Origin: Sphaerosporella brunnea
Lineage: Eukaryota; Ascomycota; Pezizomycetes; Pezizales; Pyronemataceae
Direction of reading: 5' to 3'
NCBI GenBank assembly: GCA_008704415.1
Contig: VXIS01000044.1
Location: 153,825-217,824, forward strand
Length of the DNA stretch: 64,000 nucleotides
The notes below the pieces were generated by a model. The model ran no database searches. It worked only from the letters and a program-made list of their open reading frames with translations, and was not told the origin of the DNA. The position numbers and the translations under genes were made by a program. Shown here in pieces: positions 22,570 to 31,790 of this stretch. The stretch's first letter is position 1; every line of letters starts with the position of its first letter.

Positions 22570-23240
22570 CTAATAACCTCTATGGGGCCTCGGCAGCCCC
22601 AACATCACCAGGTAATCGTTCCTGATCTTTTGTATCGGGGTATTGGCTCCCCAATCGAAACCATAGAAGGACCCCCAAGGGGTCCACCGCCCAAGATCGT
22701 TCGAATCAAACGCCGACTTTCTAAATGGAGCGCTTGCGTGGGCGTCCCCCGACTCCTCGTTGACTATCTTCAGATAGCCATACCTAGGAGCATGGTCCGG
22801 GGCGGACGCCTCGTATCGTGCCCGATTGATTGCCCGGACCTGGACGTTGTATCGTCTGTACTCTGGGTCAGCAATCGTATAGTATATCAAAATCGATTGC
22901 TTGCTAACCTATTGCTTGCTATGACCTGCATTGCTGAAGGTGGATCGGACTGCATGAGGGCATGCAGTTGTTGGGGAGTCCATTTCCGCAGAAGGACTGT
23001 TGGTCTTTGCAGAAAGACGGCGTGTGAGACCGAAGCTTTTGGAGTTGCCTTAGCACCTCCTGCAGGAGCCTTTGGAGCGATTGGTGGTGCCTGAGCAGGA
23101 GGTGCTGGAGCGATTGGTGGTGCCTGAGCACCCCCAGCAGGAGGTGCTGGAGCCATTGGTGGTGCCTGAGCACTTCCGGGAGGAGCATTTGGAGCGTTTT
23201 TTGGTGTGTTAGCACTTCCAGCAGGAGCTTTAGGAGCCAT
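22570..23240 (-). CDS. small Pro/Ala-rich protein of the inner element
   Basis: Exons 23240-22909 and 22855-22570; the intron 22908-22856 (53 nt, GTTAGC, CTGAC branch, CAG) joins phase 2 to phase 1 exactly; 205 residues. The first 65 residues are a degenerate repeat of the APPIAPAPPA type; the rest is a compact domain with VFLQRPTVLLRKWTPQQLHALM, SNRRYNVQVRAINRARYE, PRYGYLKIVNEE and a C-terminal aromatic-rich part (GRWTPWGSFYGFDWG). I do not recognise a family. The position between the array and the 825-residue gene, all on the same strand as RecQ, implies it belongs to the element. Confidence 0.7.
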
Positions 23241-23450
23241 GGTGTATGTGTGTATGAATCGAATCCAACCTGTGGATCGCCATCTTTAAAGGGCGTTATT
23301 GACAGCCCATCTCGAAGGTGAATTGACTATAACAAGGAAACCCAACCTGACGCCTAAAACCGATAAACCCAACCTGAAGCCTGAAACCGATACCGCACCA
23401 ACAAAGAAACCGATCCCTTCCCGATCCTTCTATGAGCAATCCCCCCCTTA

Positions 23451-25983
23451 CTACGAGGACTCCTTAACATCTGGGGATTGCTGTTGCGGGGAATCGTCTC
23501 GCCCACTAACAAACCTCGATATGCCCCGCTCTATGTTGATTCCCGTGTCGGCCGGCGCACCCTTTTCTGCCTCCATGGACGACATAATGGCCTGCTCCTC
23601 GTCGATATCGTCGCTGAGCGCAGGGGGTCCAACGTCGCAATACCCTTGAGGTTGCCTGGAATCGCCAAGGTGAGGCAACTGCACCTCATCCTCTTCCTCC
23701 GCGTCAGAATTGGGCAGGTGCCTATCGTCGTCGGAGTAAACATCAGATGGCCCACCCATGATCGAAGCCATGCTGACCGGCGGGGAATCGATTCGAACAG
23801 GTGTCGATCGATCTACCCGCGAGCTAGTGAGGGACGCAGGCGTTGAGTCTGCCGTGGAATCGAAACTGGAGTAGGCCCGCTGACCTACTGACGGTGTCGC
23901 GCTACGTTTTGACCATGCCCCGAAGGATGGCGATCTCGTAGTCTCCGGAACCCATTGCGGCTGCTGAGGCTGCGACCGCCTCTGATGCTGCTGATCCCGC
24001 TGATGCTGCTCCCGCTGCTGAACCTGCGGCGGTTGCATGTGGGGCTCCCAGCCGCTGCGGTGCAGCGGTGGGGGCGGAATCGACTTTCCCGCCTGCGGAT
24101 GACCCTGGGAGACATTACGGGCGACACCCCGCCTATCAGCGATTGGCGCAGGGAACTGGGCACCCGCCGCCGCATCCCGAACAGGAGTTGGAATCGCATC
24201 CAGCGGGGGGAGTGTCGGCGGTGAAATCTGCGGCATGAATCGATTCCCGCGTTGGGCTGACCATCCAGCCATTGGGGCAGGGAATTGGGCTCCCGCCGCC
24301 GCATCCCGAACGGGATTTGGAATCGCATCCAGAGGGGGGAGTGTCGGCGGTGAATTCTGGGGGATGAATCGATTCCCGCCGCGTTGTGCGGACCATCCCC
24401 GAGGGACTCTGTGCTCTGGACCAGTTTTTGCTCTCAAATCGGCGATCGCTTTGCTGTTGCGGGCCGTGTCACGATAGGACTGCTCCAGTGTCTGGCGCTG
24501 AATGCGCCATTGCTCATAGTCCCTCGTTGCCTTTTCACGGATGGCAACCAGTTCATTCCGACGGGCCATCGAAAGGATCATCTGGCTGTCTATCCGGGCC
24601 AATTCCATAGCTATGTAATCGTCCCATAGCTGCGCCTTCTTCCAGATCGGTGCCTTCGCAAAAGCAACGGCGAAATCAGTCACGAACTGATCTGAATCAG
24701 TCGGGATGAAATCGCCTTTTGGCGTAAACACGCCGTCATCGGGATTGTAGAACTCCGTTGGCAAATCGAAGCCGCTGAGCGGAGGAGCACCACCTCGGGT
24801 GCTTTCAGTCTCATAAATAGCCCTGAAAGCTTCCCGCTGTTCGGCAACAGTCTCCTCTGCTTGTCCCCGCGCAGAACCAATTGCCTCCCGTGGAAATGGC
24901 AGAGCCCCGGCCAAATCCGCTTTCGATTTCAAGACGTTGTCGAAATCGAATTTTGGCGGGGGAGCGCTGTGGGCCTCCTGCCGGGCAGCCTTGAGCGATT
25001 CTAGTGGCGGCAGCGGCTGCAGCGGACGACCCGCCGTAGGAACGATTCTGGGTGTCGCCTTGAGGGCCTCGGCATGCGGCGACATAATCCTACGCAGATC
25101 GAAAATTCGCTGCTCACGGCCAATCTCTTTCTTGCCGGTCCGAGCATGGTGAGCAATGATATGGGAGCGGACCAGCTCCAGGGCGATTCGCGTGAGCTCC
25201 GCATACCACATCTCGCCCCTATCCTCACTGCTGAACCACCGGACCTGGCCATCTGCGGCCATGGGCACTCTCAAACCACGCAGGCATAGGAGCCAGAAAT
25301 CGGTGCATTGGGTCAGACCCCACTGCAAACCCGATTTTCCGTTCCACAACAACAAATCGTCGGGCTTTGCGGGGTTTGGAGGCACGCGGGAATCTCTCGA
25401 TTTGCGCCGGCTACACAGCGAATCAATTAGCTATCACCAGAAAAACGATTGCCGCGGCCACTCACACAGCGCTTGTACGGGCTTCTATCCAATCCTTTCC
25501 GGAGTCAGTCGCGATCCAGCTTTCTGCATACGCGCGCACACGCTCCAAGAAAAAGCCTTGGAACGTGTGAAAGCTGTCCTCGAAACGCTCGGACAGCTTC
25601 TGTGCAGTTTCTGAGGAATCGCTTTCGGCGAACGCGGGTAAGGTTCGCCGAAAAAGCTCCGCACGCTCGTCGGGATTGAAATCCCGCGAGGCCGTGAACA
25701 GCTGCGCCCAGAAGTAATCCAGGCCGACTGCATAATCGTCTGCGGAGACGGCGTGGCTCAGAATGGCCGCGGAATCGGGATTGACGTATGCCTCGTAGCA
25801 GGCGTCCGACGAGGCACAGGGATCAATCGAATTGATGCCGTCACGACCGGCACGCCCTTTACGAGGGGAGACCAATTTGGATTGACCCCGAGGGACCGTT
25901 CGTGCCTTCTTTGTGGCTTGTTGCCGTGCATCAGGAGTGGGCGAATCGCCCGTGCGCTTTGGGACTGCAGGTCGAGAAGTCAT
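23451..25983 (-). CDS. 825-residue accessory protein of the inner element
   Basis: Exons 25983-25466 and 25410-23451; the intron 25465-25411 (55 nt, GTGAGT, CTAAT branch, TAG) links phase 2 to phase 1 exactly. The N-terminus is basic (TKKARTVPRGQSK, SPRKGRAGRDG), then an acidic helical domain (DDYAVGLDYFWAQLF, DERAELFRRTLPAF). Exon 2 opens with a Trp-rich conserved-looking block (LLLWNGKSGLQWGLTQ, DFWLLCLRGLRVP, WYAELTRIALELV). Residues about 500-600 contain two near-identical segments (SPPTLPPLDAIP ... AAAGAQFPAP). The C-terminus is Gln/Ser/Pro-rich and acidic. No known family recognised; a DNA-binding or structural partner of the DUF6589 protein is only a guess. It reads inward from the right end, mirroring the DUF6589 gene on the left. 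Confidence 0.75.
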
Positions 25984-26088
25984 TGGTCTGGACGGGGATT
26001 TGTTGGGGGGTACACGGAAAATGCTCGGAATTGGTATGGGAATCGATTCTGAGAGAGCGAGAGGAGAATTTCGACGAGCTGGAGGAGT

Positions 26089-26119
26089 ATCGATTTTGGT
26101 GAGGTGGAAGTCTCCAGGC
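26089..26119 (-). repeat. right subterminal inverted repeat of the inner element
   Basis: Inverse copy of 16368-16399, essentially identical over 31 bases. It lies about 184 bp from the right terminus and about 105 bp upstream of the start codon of the 825-residue protein, so each outer gene has one copy in front of it. Confidence 0.85.
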
Positions 26120-26129
26120 TCTCCTACGA

Positions 26130-26303
26130 GTTTGAAGTTTGTATAGATCCAGAATGGTTAGCGTGGAGCTAGTCGCTGCTACGCAGTGATCGCGTAGAAT
26201 TAAGACCGGCTGCACCCCAGCAGTACTAACGCCTCTACGCTGTCAGGGCGAATAATCAAGCCCGGCCACACCCCGGAGTACTAGGAGCCTGGAAACGAGG
26301 CCA
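26130..26303. repeat. imperfect direct repeats at the right end of the inner element
   Basis: Two imperfect copies of a block containing AAGACCGGCTGCACCCCAG and AAGCCCGGCCACACCCCGG respectively, each followed by AGTACTA, lie at about 26200-26232 and 26257-26289. TCGCTGCTACG at about 26173 also occurs in direct orientation at about 16289 near the left end. Such subterminal repeats often bind transposases. Confidence 0.6.
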
Positions 26304-26601
26304 TGAAACAGGTACACTACGTCAATCGATGGAGACAGGTTAGGAAACTATTTAGTGCGGTGCATTGAAACTATTTGTTAGTTTTGAGCTAACCTTTTAT
26401 TGAAGAATGAGTCAACATTACTCCTTTTGAAGCCTACTCAACGAACATACCGACCCTGCCGAGGCCGGTGGCCTTTACTTGAAGAAGCTTTACTCAAAGC
26501 TTTCGCTGCTCGGCGTGAAGAAGGAAAGATTGTCCGGAGAAGATGGTTCGAACGTTCAAGTAAAGCGCTATTCCCTACAGTCTATCCGGAAAGCACCCAT
26601 G

Positions 26602-27413
26602 TGTAACGAGGCTCTGTCTACCAGAGTGTCGTGGAATTGAACTCAGGACCTTAAGAAACTAAATCCTAAACAATAGAATTTTAAGGGCTATTCTGTCGGG
26701 TGGACACTAATGGTTCTTATTGCTGAAGATAAAGGGGTTCTCTCGGCGGAAGCAATCCTACTTATAGTAGAACGCCGCTCCAGAGACTACCGTCTCCCTG
26801 AGTAATACTCAGCCTTTACTCCTTGCTGGCTTTCCGACAGTCTCTACGACTGCGGGCGTCAGGCGCGCACAGAGATCGCCCCACCTTCCTATGACTCACT
26901 CTTTGATTCCAAATCATGAGTCATAGACATGGGTCGCACCCGGATACCCCGCTCTGTAAGCGTTGTATTCTCGTGTTGCAGGAAGATGCTCAGCCCTATT
27001 GGCTCCATCTCCCGATCTTCTGCGTCGCATGCCCTACGCAACAACCACACTTACTATGGAGGTTCTAGGCCGAGTGATTCTTCCCTTTTTCGGCTCTACG
27101 CCTTCCGGTTGATCACTCCTGACCCCTCCGATCGTCAGGCTAGTTCCTGGAACAGGCAGGTCAACGAAGATATCTCGGAAGAGCTCTAACAACAGCCTAT
27201 ACTATAGTTATCTCCGAACCGGATGCTCTTCCCAGGTAGCGTCCCACCTGAGGCACCCGATCTCCGAGTTCTTCTATAGCGTCACTCAAGCTAGCTACTA
27301 TGATCCGGAGCCACCCGGCTATCACGTGCCCTCGAGGCGATCACTATGCAGACTCTATTCTATTTCCCTAGCTGACTACTTAGAGCACATGTCACGTGAC
27401 CATACCCGTGACA
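26602..27413. mobile_element. solo LTR (812 bp) inside the outer transposase gene
   Basis: Starts TGTAACGAGG and ends CCCGTGACA, the TG...CA ends of a retrotransposon LTR. The 5-mer CCATG flanks it exactly (26597-26601 and 27414-27418). Deleting it plus one CCATG restores the transposase frame (PESTHV continuing into FNMSQGW). No internal retrotransposon genes are present, so this is a recombination-derived solo LTR. Short frames within it are not genes. Confidence 0.88.
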
Positions 27414-28559
27414 CCATGTTTTCAACATGTCTCAAGGCTGGTTCGCCAAGTTTTTATCCAGAAACGAAATTGCAATTCGCATTGTCACCAACAAAGCACA
27501 GCAACCGCCTAAAGAGTATTGCGATATGATTATCAACTTTCTCTGTTTCAACCGGAGAAATTCCCAATTGCGTGATGGTGCAGAAGATACACTACGAGGG
27601 GTGATTACAGCGGTGGGCCGGTTTTTACTCTCGCACATTCTCAACATGGATCAAACACCACTTCCTTGGGAGTATCTAACTGGACGAACTTACGATTTCA
27701 AAGGCAATAAAACCATCTGGATTCGAAGTAAAAGGTTCGGTTGGGATAAACGTCAGGCAACAATACAACTTACAATTTTTGCTGATGGCGTCGCACGAGT
27801 TAAGCCTCTTCTGATTTTTCGTGGGGCAGAAGAAAACAAAAAAGCACCTCGAAAGCAGGAGGAAGCCCAATACGATCCTCGGGTGGTTGTTAAATTCAAC
27901 CCTAAAGGTTACGCTAATGGTTCAATTATTCTTTTTTGGCTGCAAGAAATGCTGCTACCTGTCCTTGGTGATCGCCACACACAGCCGGCGCTTCTAGTAA
28001 TGGATCTTCTCAAGTCCCACAAGACTGACACCGTTAAAGCCTTTCTGCGAGAGCAGAACATTACACTCTCGCTTGTTCCAGCTGACTGCACTGGTCTCGT
28101 GCAACCCCTTGATGTTTCTGTAAACCGGCCTTTCAAAGATATCCTCAAACAGACCATTGATGACGAGCTGGACCAGCTGGAGTCTGCAGATGTTCCAATT
28201 GTTAAGGAGAGTGAAGTTGGAAAAATGCGGGTGATGATGACGCGCTGTGTGGGAAAAGCTTGGGAAGAGTTCTGCGCAACCCGACAGGAGGTCATTGTAC
28301 GGAGCTTTCGAAGTCTAGGCCTATCACTTCCTATTGACGGAAGCTGTGATGACGAGCTATCGGTAAAAGGGTTTGGATCTAGAGGTACTGCGGTCTGGCA
28401 TTAAAGAGTGGAGGACGCGAGGATGCGCAGTGCAGGATGAGTTTTCGGATACAAGTGATTCTCAAGGCGAGGATCTTGCCTCAGCTGATGGCAGGTCTAA
28501 ATTTTGACAGCAGCGATGAAAGCGGCACAGAATCTTCCCTAGGCATCCCGGACATCAAC

Positions 28560-29210
28560 TTGATTGCGGGCGGCGCCCTCCCTCACGGCAGCGACTCACT
28601 CACGGGCGGGCGACTCATCCATGGGCAGCGGCTCACTCACGGGCGGCGATTTGCTCACAGGCGGCGATTTACCCACGGGCGGCGATTTACCCACGGGTGG
28701 CGACTTGACTGGCTCGGCGGAAGGTCCAGCAGCACCGGTGAGAGGAAGTAGAAGAGGGCGGCCAAGAGGGCGGCCAAGAGGGCGGCCAAGAGGCCGTGCT
28801 GGCAAGCAGGCAATAGGTAGCTCTTGATGCTCTTTCACTCCTAGTCTTTCCCTAACGTCTGAACGCTTGAAAAAAACTCCAGTCACGGATGACGACTCGC
28901 TCACAGGCAGCGACTCACTCACGGGTGGCGACTCACTCACGGGCGGCGACTCACTCACGGGCGGCGACTCACTCACAGGTAGCGACTCACTCACGGGCGG
29001 CGACTCACTCACGGGCGGCGATTTGCCCACGGGGGTGGCGACTTGACTGGCTCGGCAGAAGGTCCAGCAGCGCCGGTGAGGGGAAATAGAAGAGGGCGGC
29101 CAAGAGGGCGGCCAAGAGGCCGTGCTGGCAAGCAGACAATAGGTAGCTCTTGATGCTTTTTCACTCCTAGGTCTTTCCTAACGCCTGAACGCTTGAAAAA
29201 GCTCCGATCA
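28560..29210. repeat. duplicated minisatellite tail of the outer transposon, with AT-hook coding
   Basis: Two stretches of an 18-bp unit (type CACTCACGGGCGGCGACT) at about 28590-28700 and 28888-29036, each followed by a near-identical block of about 170 bases (28735-28880 and 29077-29208). The block encodes an AT-hook-like RGRPRGRPRGR run in one frame. The duplication is about 345 bp apart. The 18-bp units read as GGDSLTG-type peptides, suggesting the C-terminal tail of the ancestral transposase was repetitive and then duplicated. Frames are broken, so no intact gene is called. Confidence 0.7.
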
Positions 29211-29793
29211 CGGATAATGACTCGACTGGCTCGGCGCAACCTCCGGAATTCATCAGATGAAGTGACAGGCTTGTAGGAGTCAAGCGAAATTATGTAGTGC
29301 AGGACCTCTTTCCTGCTTTGAGTGACACTGAGTATGATGAAGATGATGGGGTTTGGTTTTGTTTTAAGGACGAAGATTGAAGCGCGCGCAACGCTGTTTT
29401 TTGGCCGGCACCCCAATCTGATATTGGACTAGTTCAAAATAGGTTAGTGCGGTTTGTGAAACCGCGCTAGTCCCAAAATGGGGGTGTACCTTATATATGA
29501 GATTATACGGTATTGCAATTGATGCGGCATTTTATATTGAATAAGAATTTATATTCGATTTGTCAGAATGCCGTAGCACCGCGTAATTTAGATTAATCAG
29601 GTAGCCCTATCACTGGGCTTTTTGTTACATATTACCTCTATCCAGAATCATGTTCATACGGATCCACCAACCCACCCGCCACATCACCCGCCACATCACC
29701 CGCCATATCTATTCAGACCCACCAGACGACCAAACCCACGACCAAACCCACGACCAAACCCACGACATCAATCAAAAAACTGCCGCAGCCGCA
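29211..29793. other. right end of outer transposon and 5' region of the F-box gene
   Basis: 29211-29470 is non-coding transposon sequence, 29471-29510 the right TIR. Beyond it, 29660-29770 has short tandem repeats (CATCACCCGCCA and CGACCAAACCCA, about three copies each) in the probable 5' UTR of the F-box gene. Confidence 0.6.
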
Positions 29794-31199
29794 ATGGACA
29801 ATGCCAACGACGACGACGACCATTCTCACCTCCAACAATTATCCGTACCTTCTCCAATCCCACAGGAACGAACCCTTCTCTCGCTCCCCAACGGTTAGTT
29901 TTGCTGCCCTCCACTGGAGACCTCAACACCTGACTTTCGCCAGAACTGTTGATCCAAACCCTGCAATTCCTCCCCGGTCATGACTTAGCACTCATATCGC
30001 GTGTCAACCGCCGTCTACACAACCTCACCTCCCTCCCCAAATTATGGAGCTCACTTCTTTTCTCCCTCCGCATCGCCACTCCCAGCCCGTATGAGAGCTT
30101 CAAGTCTCTGTACGGGAGCCTGCATCCGCATCTCTGGCTGGCTCCGCGGCTTTGGCATTCGGACCGACGTTTCAGCGGCCTGGTAGTCGCCACACGCTAC
30201 AATCCATCGACCGGTGATATCGCGATCCACCAATTGCTAGCACCACCATGCTCATCGAGAATAAACACCTGGTCGCACGATCCATCCGTTCTGGTCTCGA
30301 CCTTCACTCTGACCGTCAAGCTATGGGCCGAGCCACTGTTAACTCTCTCCCCATTTGGACGACCGGATCCAGACACAGGCGAGCTGACCTACCCCTCCAA
30401 CCTGTCCGCCGTATCCACAACCCTGCTACGAGCCGTGCCCATTCCCCTACACACTCAAAATCCGAACATGGCCCTATGGCCTCCATCTACTCTTCCCGCT
30501 GCAGAGCGCGCCAGGAATGTCAGCATCTCCGCCTTCAAGAGCAAAGGCCATCAACCCACATCCCTCTCGGAGGCATGTGTCGACATCTTCCGCCTCCGAA
30601 AGCAGCTACGCTACCACCCTACGCACGAGATGTCACAAGTTGAGACCTTTTCCGCTCTGCAAGAGGAGTGGTACACCCCAGCCCTTCCACCCCACTGAAA
30701 GGTGTGTGGGTCGGCGATTACCACCTCCACGGCATCGAGATGGTCCTATTCCTTCAGACCGCACCACATAAACTCGAGGCCGTAAAGTTGACGGGCGATA
30801 TCAACGTCCCGCGCGGTGAATACACCTTCGTGGTCGATGACCTGTCGCAAGTCCTAAGGATTGCCGATGAGCCCGAATGGCCGGGCGCAAAAATCATCAA
30901 AGCTCGTGGCCAAATTGCAGATCAGCAATTTGCGGATCGTAAGTCCTCCTCCTCGATCCAGATGCTCATGCCCCTCCCTCCAATCACTAAACAAACTTTG
31001 GGAAACAGCCCACTTCATAGACTGCGAATTCATCTGGATCAGCAACGACGAGGCCGCGTTCCACTGGATCTTCCCCGGCCCCATCGCAGACCAGCGCATC
31101 AGCAAGTTCTTCAGAATCGACGTCGACTGCTTCCTCTTCGGCGAAGGACTCCAGAAGGTTACCGACGACACCGATGATGAGACTACTGATGATGTTTAG
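29794..31199 (+). CDS. F-box protein, three exons, one frameshift
   Basis: Exons 29794-29893, 29944-30938 and 31009-31199; introns 50 nt (GTTAGT...CAG) and 70 nt (GTAAGT...CAG). The junction LPN-ELLIQTLQFL restores a canonical F-box (ISRVNRRLHNL, LWSSL) at about residues 30-75. The second half carries the conserved fungal segment KGVWVGDYHLHGIEMVLFLQ and ends FRIDVDCFLFGEGL. Between WYTP and PLKGVW, at about 30678-30690 in a C-rich run, the frame shifts by one base; one extra C would restore it. F-box proteins recruit substrates to SCF ubiquitin ligases through Skp1; the substrate is unknown. Either a consensus error or a recent lesion explains the shift. An upstream in-frame ATG at 29650 lies in repeats and was not chosen. 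Confidence 0.75.
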
Positions 31200-31790
31200 A
31201 CGAGACCACTCATGATGTGTAACTGTAACTACTGTAATAGTAATATATCACAATATATCACTCGATATGATACTTTTCTTGTCTATTCTCTCCTCCCCAC
31301 CTGCATTTATACACAACGGGTCGGCTAGAAATCTCATTCGCTGCTGCATCCCGTATAGTAAGTAAAAATAAAAGGAAAATGCTTATACTACATGCACACC
31401 CAAAATATGTTCTCACTCACTCACCAAAAATGGTTCGAAAGAAACATTCCCATCGGATGATGAACCGCGCACAGGATACCAAAAAATGAGCGAGAAAGCA
31501 CGCACGCAGAGCAAAGTAACACACAATTGCCTCCCCTCCCGGTTGCACTATTGCAGAAAAAAAAAAAATTGCCGACAAAAAAAGCAGCAAAGAGAGGATC
31601 ACCAGAAGCAAAGGAAAAAAAAAAGTGTAATGGTTTAAAAACATCGGCGTTAAAAAGCGGGTATATGCCTTGGGCTGGGCACCCCGAGTATGAATCCTCC
31701 GACTGGGACAGGACAAGAAAAGCAGATGAAAACAAACAAAAGAAGCAACCGAAACGCACCCGCATCCAAAGATCAAGATACCGCCCAATC
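31200..31790. other. intergenic region between convergent F-box and AP180 genes
   Basis: About 590 bases with A-rich tracts (31560-31568, 31615-31624). Frames on the minus strand here are hydrophobic by base composition only; no gene is supported. Confidence 0.55.

Larger units (their letters stand above)
16240..26303. mobile_element. 10,064-bp DUF6589/RecQ element, candidate novel transposon class
   Basis: Bounded by TGGCCTCG at 16240-16247 and its inverse CGAGGCCA at 26296-26303, flanked on both sides by the exact 9-mer TGAAACAGG (16231-16239 and 26304-26312). Deleting the element plus one copy of the 9-mer restores the HTH reading frame of the outer transposase (GLKQ continuing into VHYVNRW). 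It holds four genes: DUF6589 protein (+), RecQ helicase (-), a Pro/Ala-rich small protein (-) and an 825-residue protein (-), plus two tandem arrays and a subterminal inverted repeat. All genes are open once short introns are removed. A 9-bp duplication recalls Mutator-like elements, but no MULE transposase is visible. The DUF6589 protein as transposase is inference. Confidence 0.85.
15882..28404 (+). pseudogene. pogo/Tigger-type DDE transposase, interrupted by two insertions
   Basis: Three separated pieces belong to one gene. Piece 1 (15882-16239) has a basic AT-hook-like segment (KRKPGPRKKP) and the psq-type helix-turn-helix; TGG TGA at 16150-16155 gives a stop where a second Trp is expected. 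Piece 2 (26313-26601) finishes that helix and carries the CENP-B-type HTH (RWPLLEEALLKAF, RRRWFERSSKALF). Piece 3 (27419-28404) carries NMDQTPLPWEY, LLVMDLLKSHKTD and GLVQPLD, the DDE catalytic acids with exactly 35 residues between the second and third (DD35D). Codons join in frame across both insertion sites. The region near 26330-26400 contains stops or an intron. The C-terminal tail after 28404 is frameshifted. Confidence 0.85.
15708..29510 (+). mobile_element. outer pogo/Fot-type DNA transposon carrying nested insertions
   Basis: Left terminal inverted repeat 15708-15747 and right repeat 29471-29510 match perfectly over 40 bp (both start CCGTATAATC and end CATTTTGGGA read inward), with weaker similarity about 12 bases further. 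TA flanks both ends (15706-15707 and 29511-29512), the target duplication of the Tc1/mariner/pogo superfamily. Removing the inner 10-kb element and the solo LTR leaves roughly 2.9 kb plus repeats, a reasonable size for a pogo/Fot element. Its transposase gene is broken, so this copy is probably inactive, but the ends are intact and could be mobilised in trans. Confidence 0.9.

Noticed and set aside
26605..27420. Short ORFs within the solo LTR
   Set aside because: LTR sequence; no gag or pol similarity.
15708..29510. Starship giant element
   Set aside because: No DUF3435 tyrosine recombinase captain is visible; TA duplication and a DDE transposase identify a pogo-type element.
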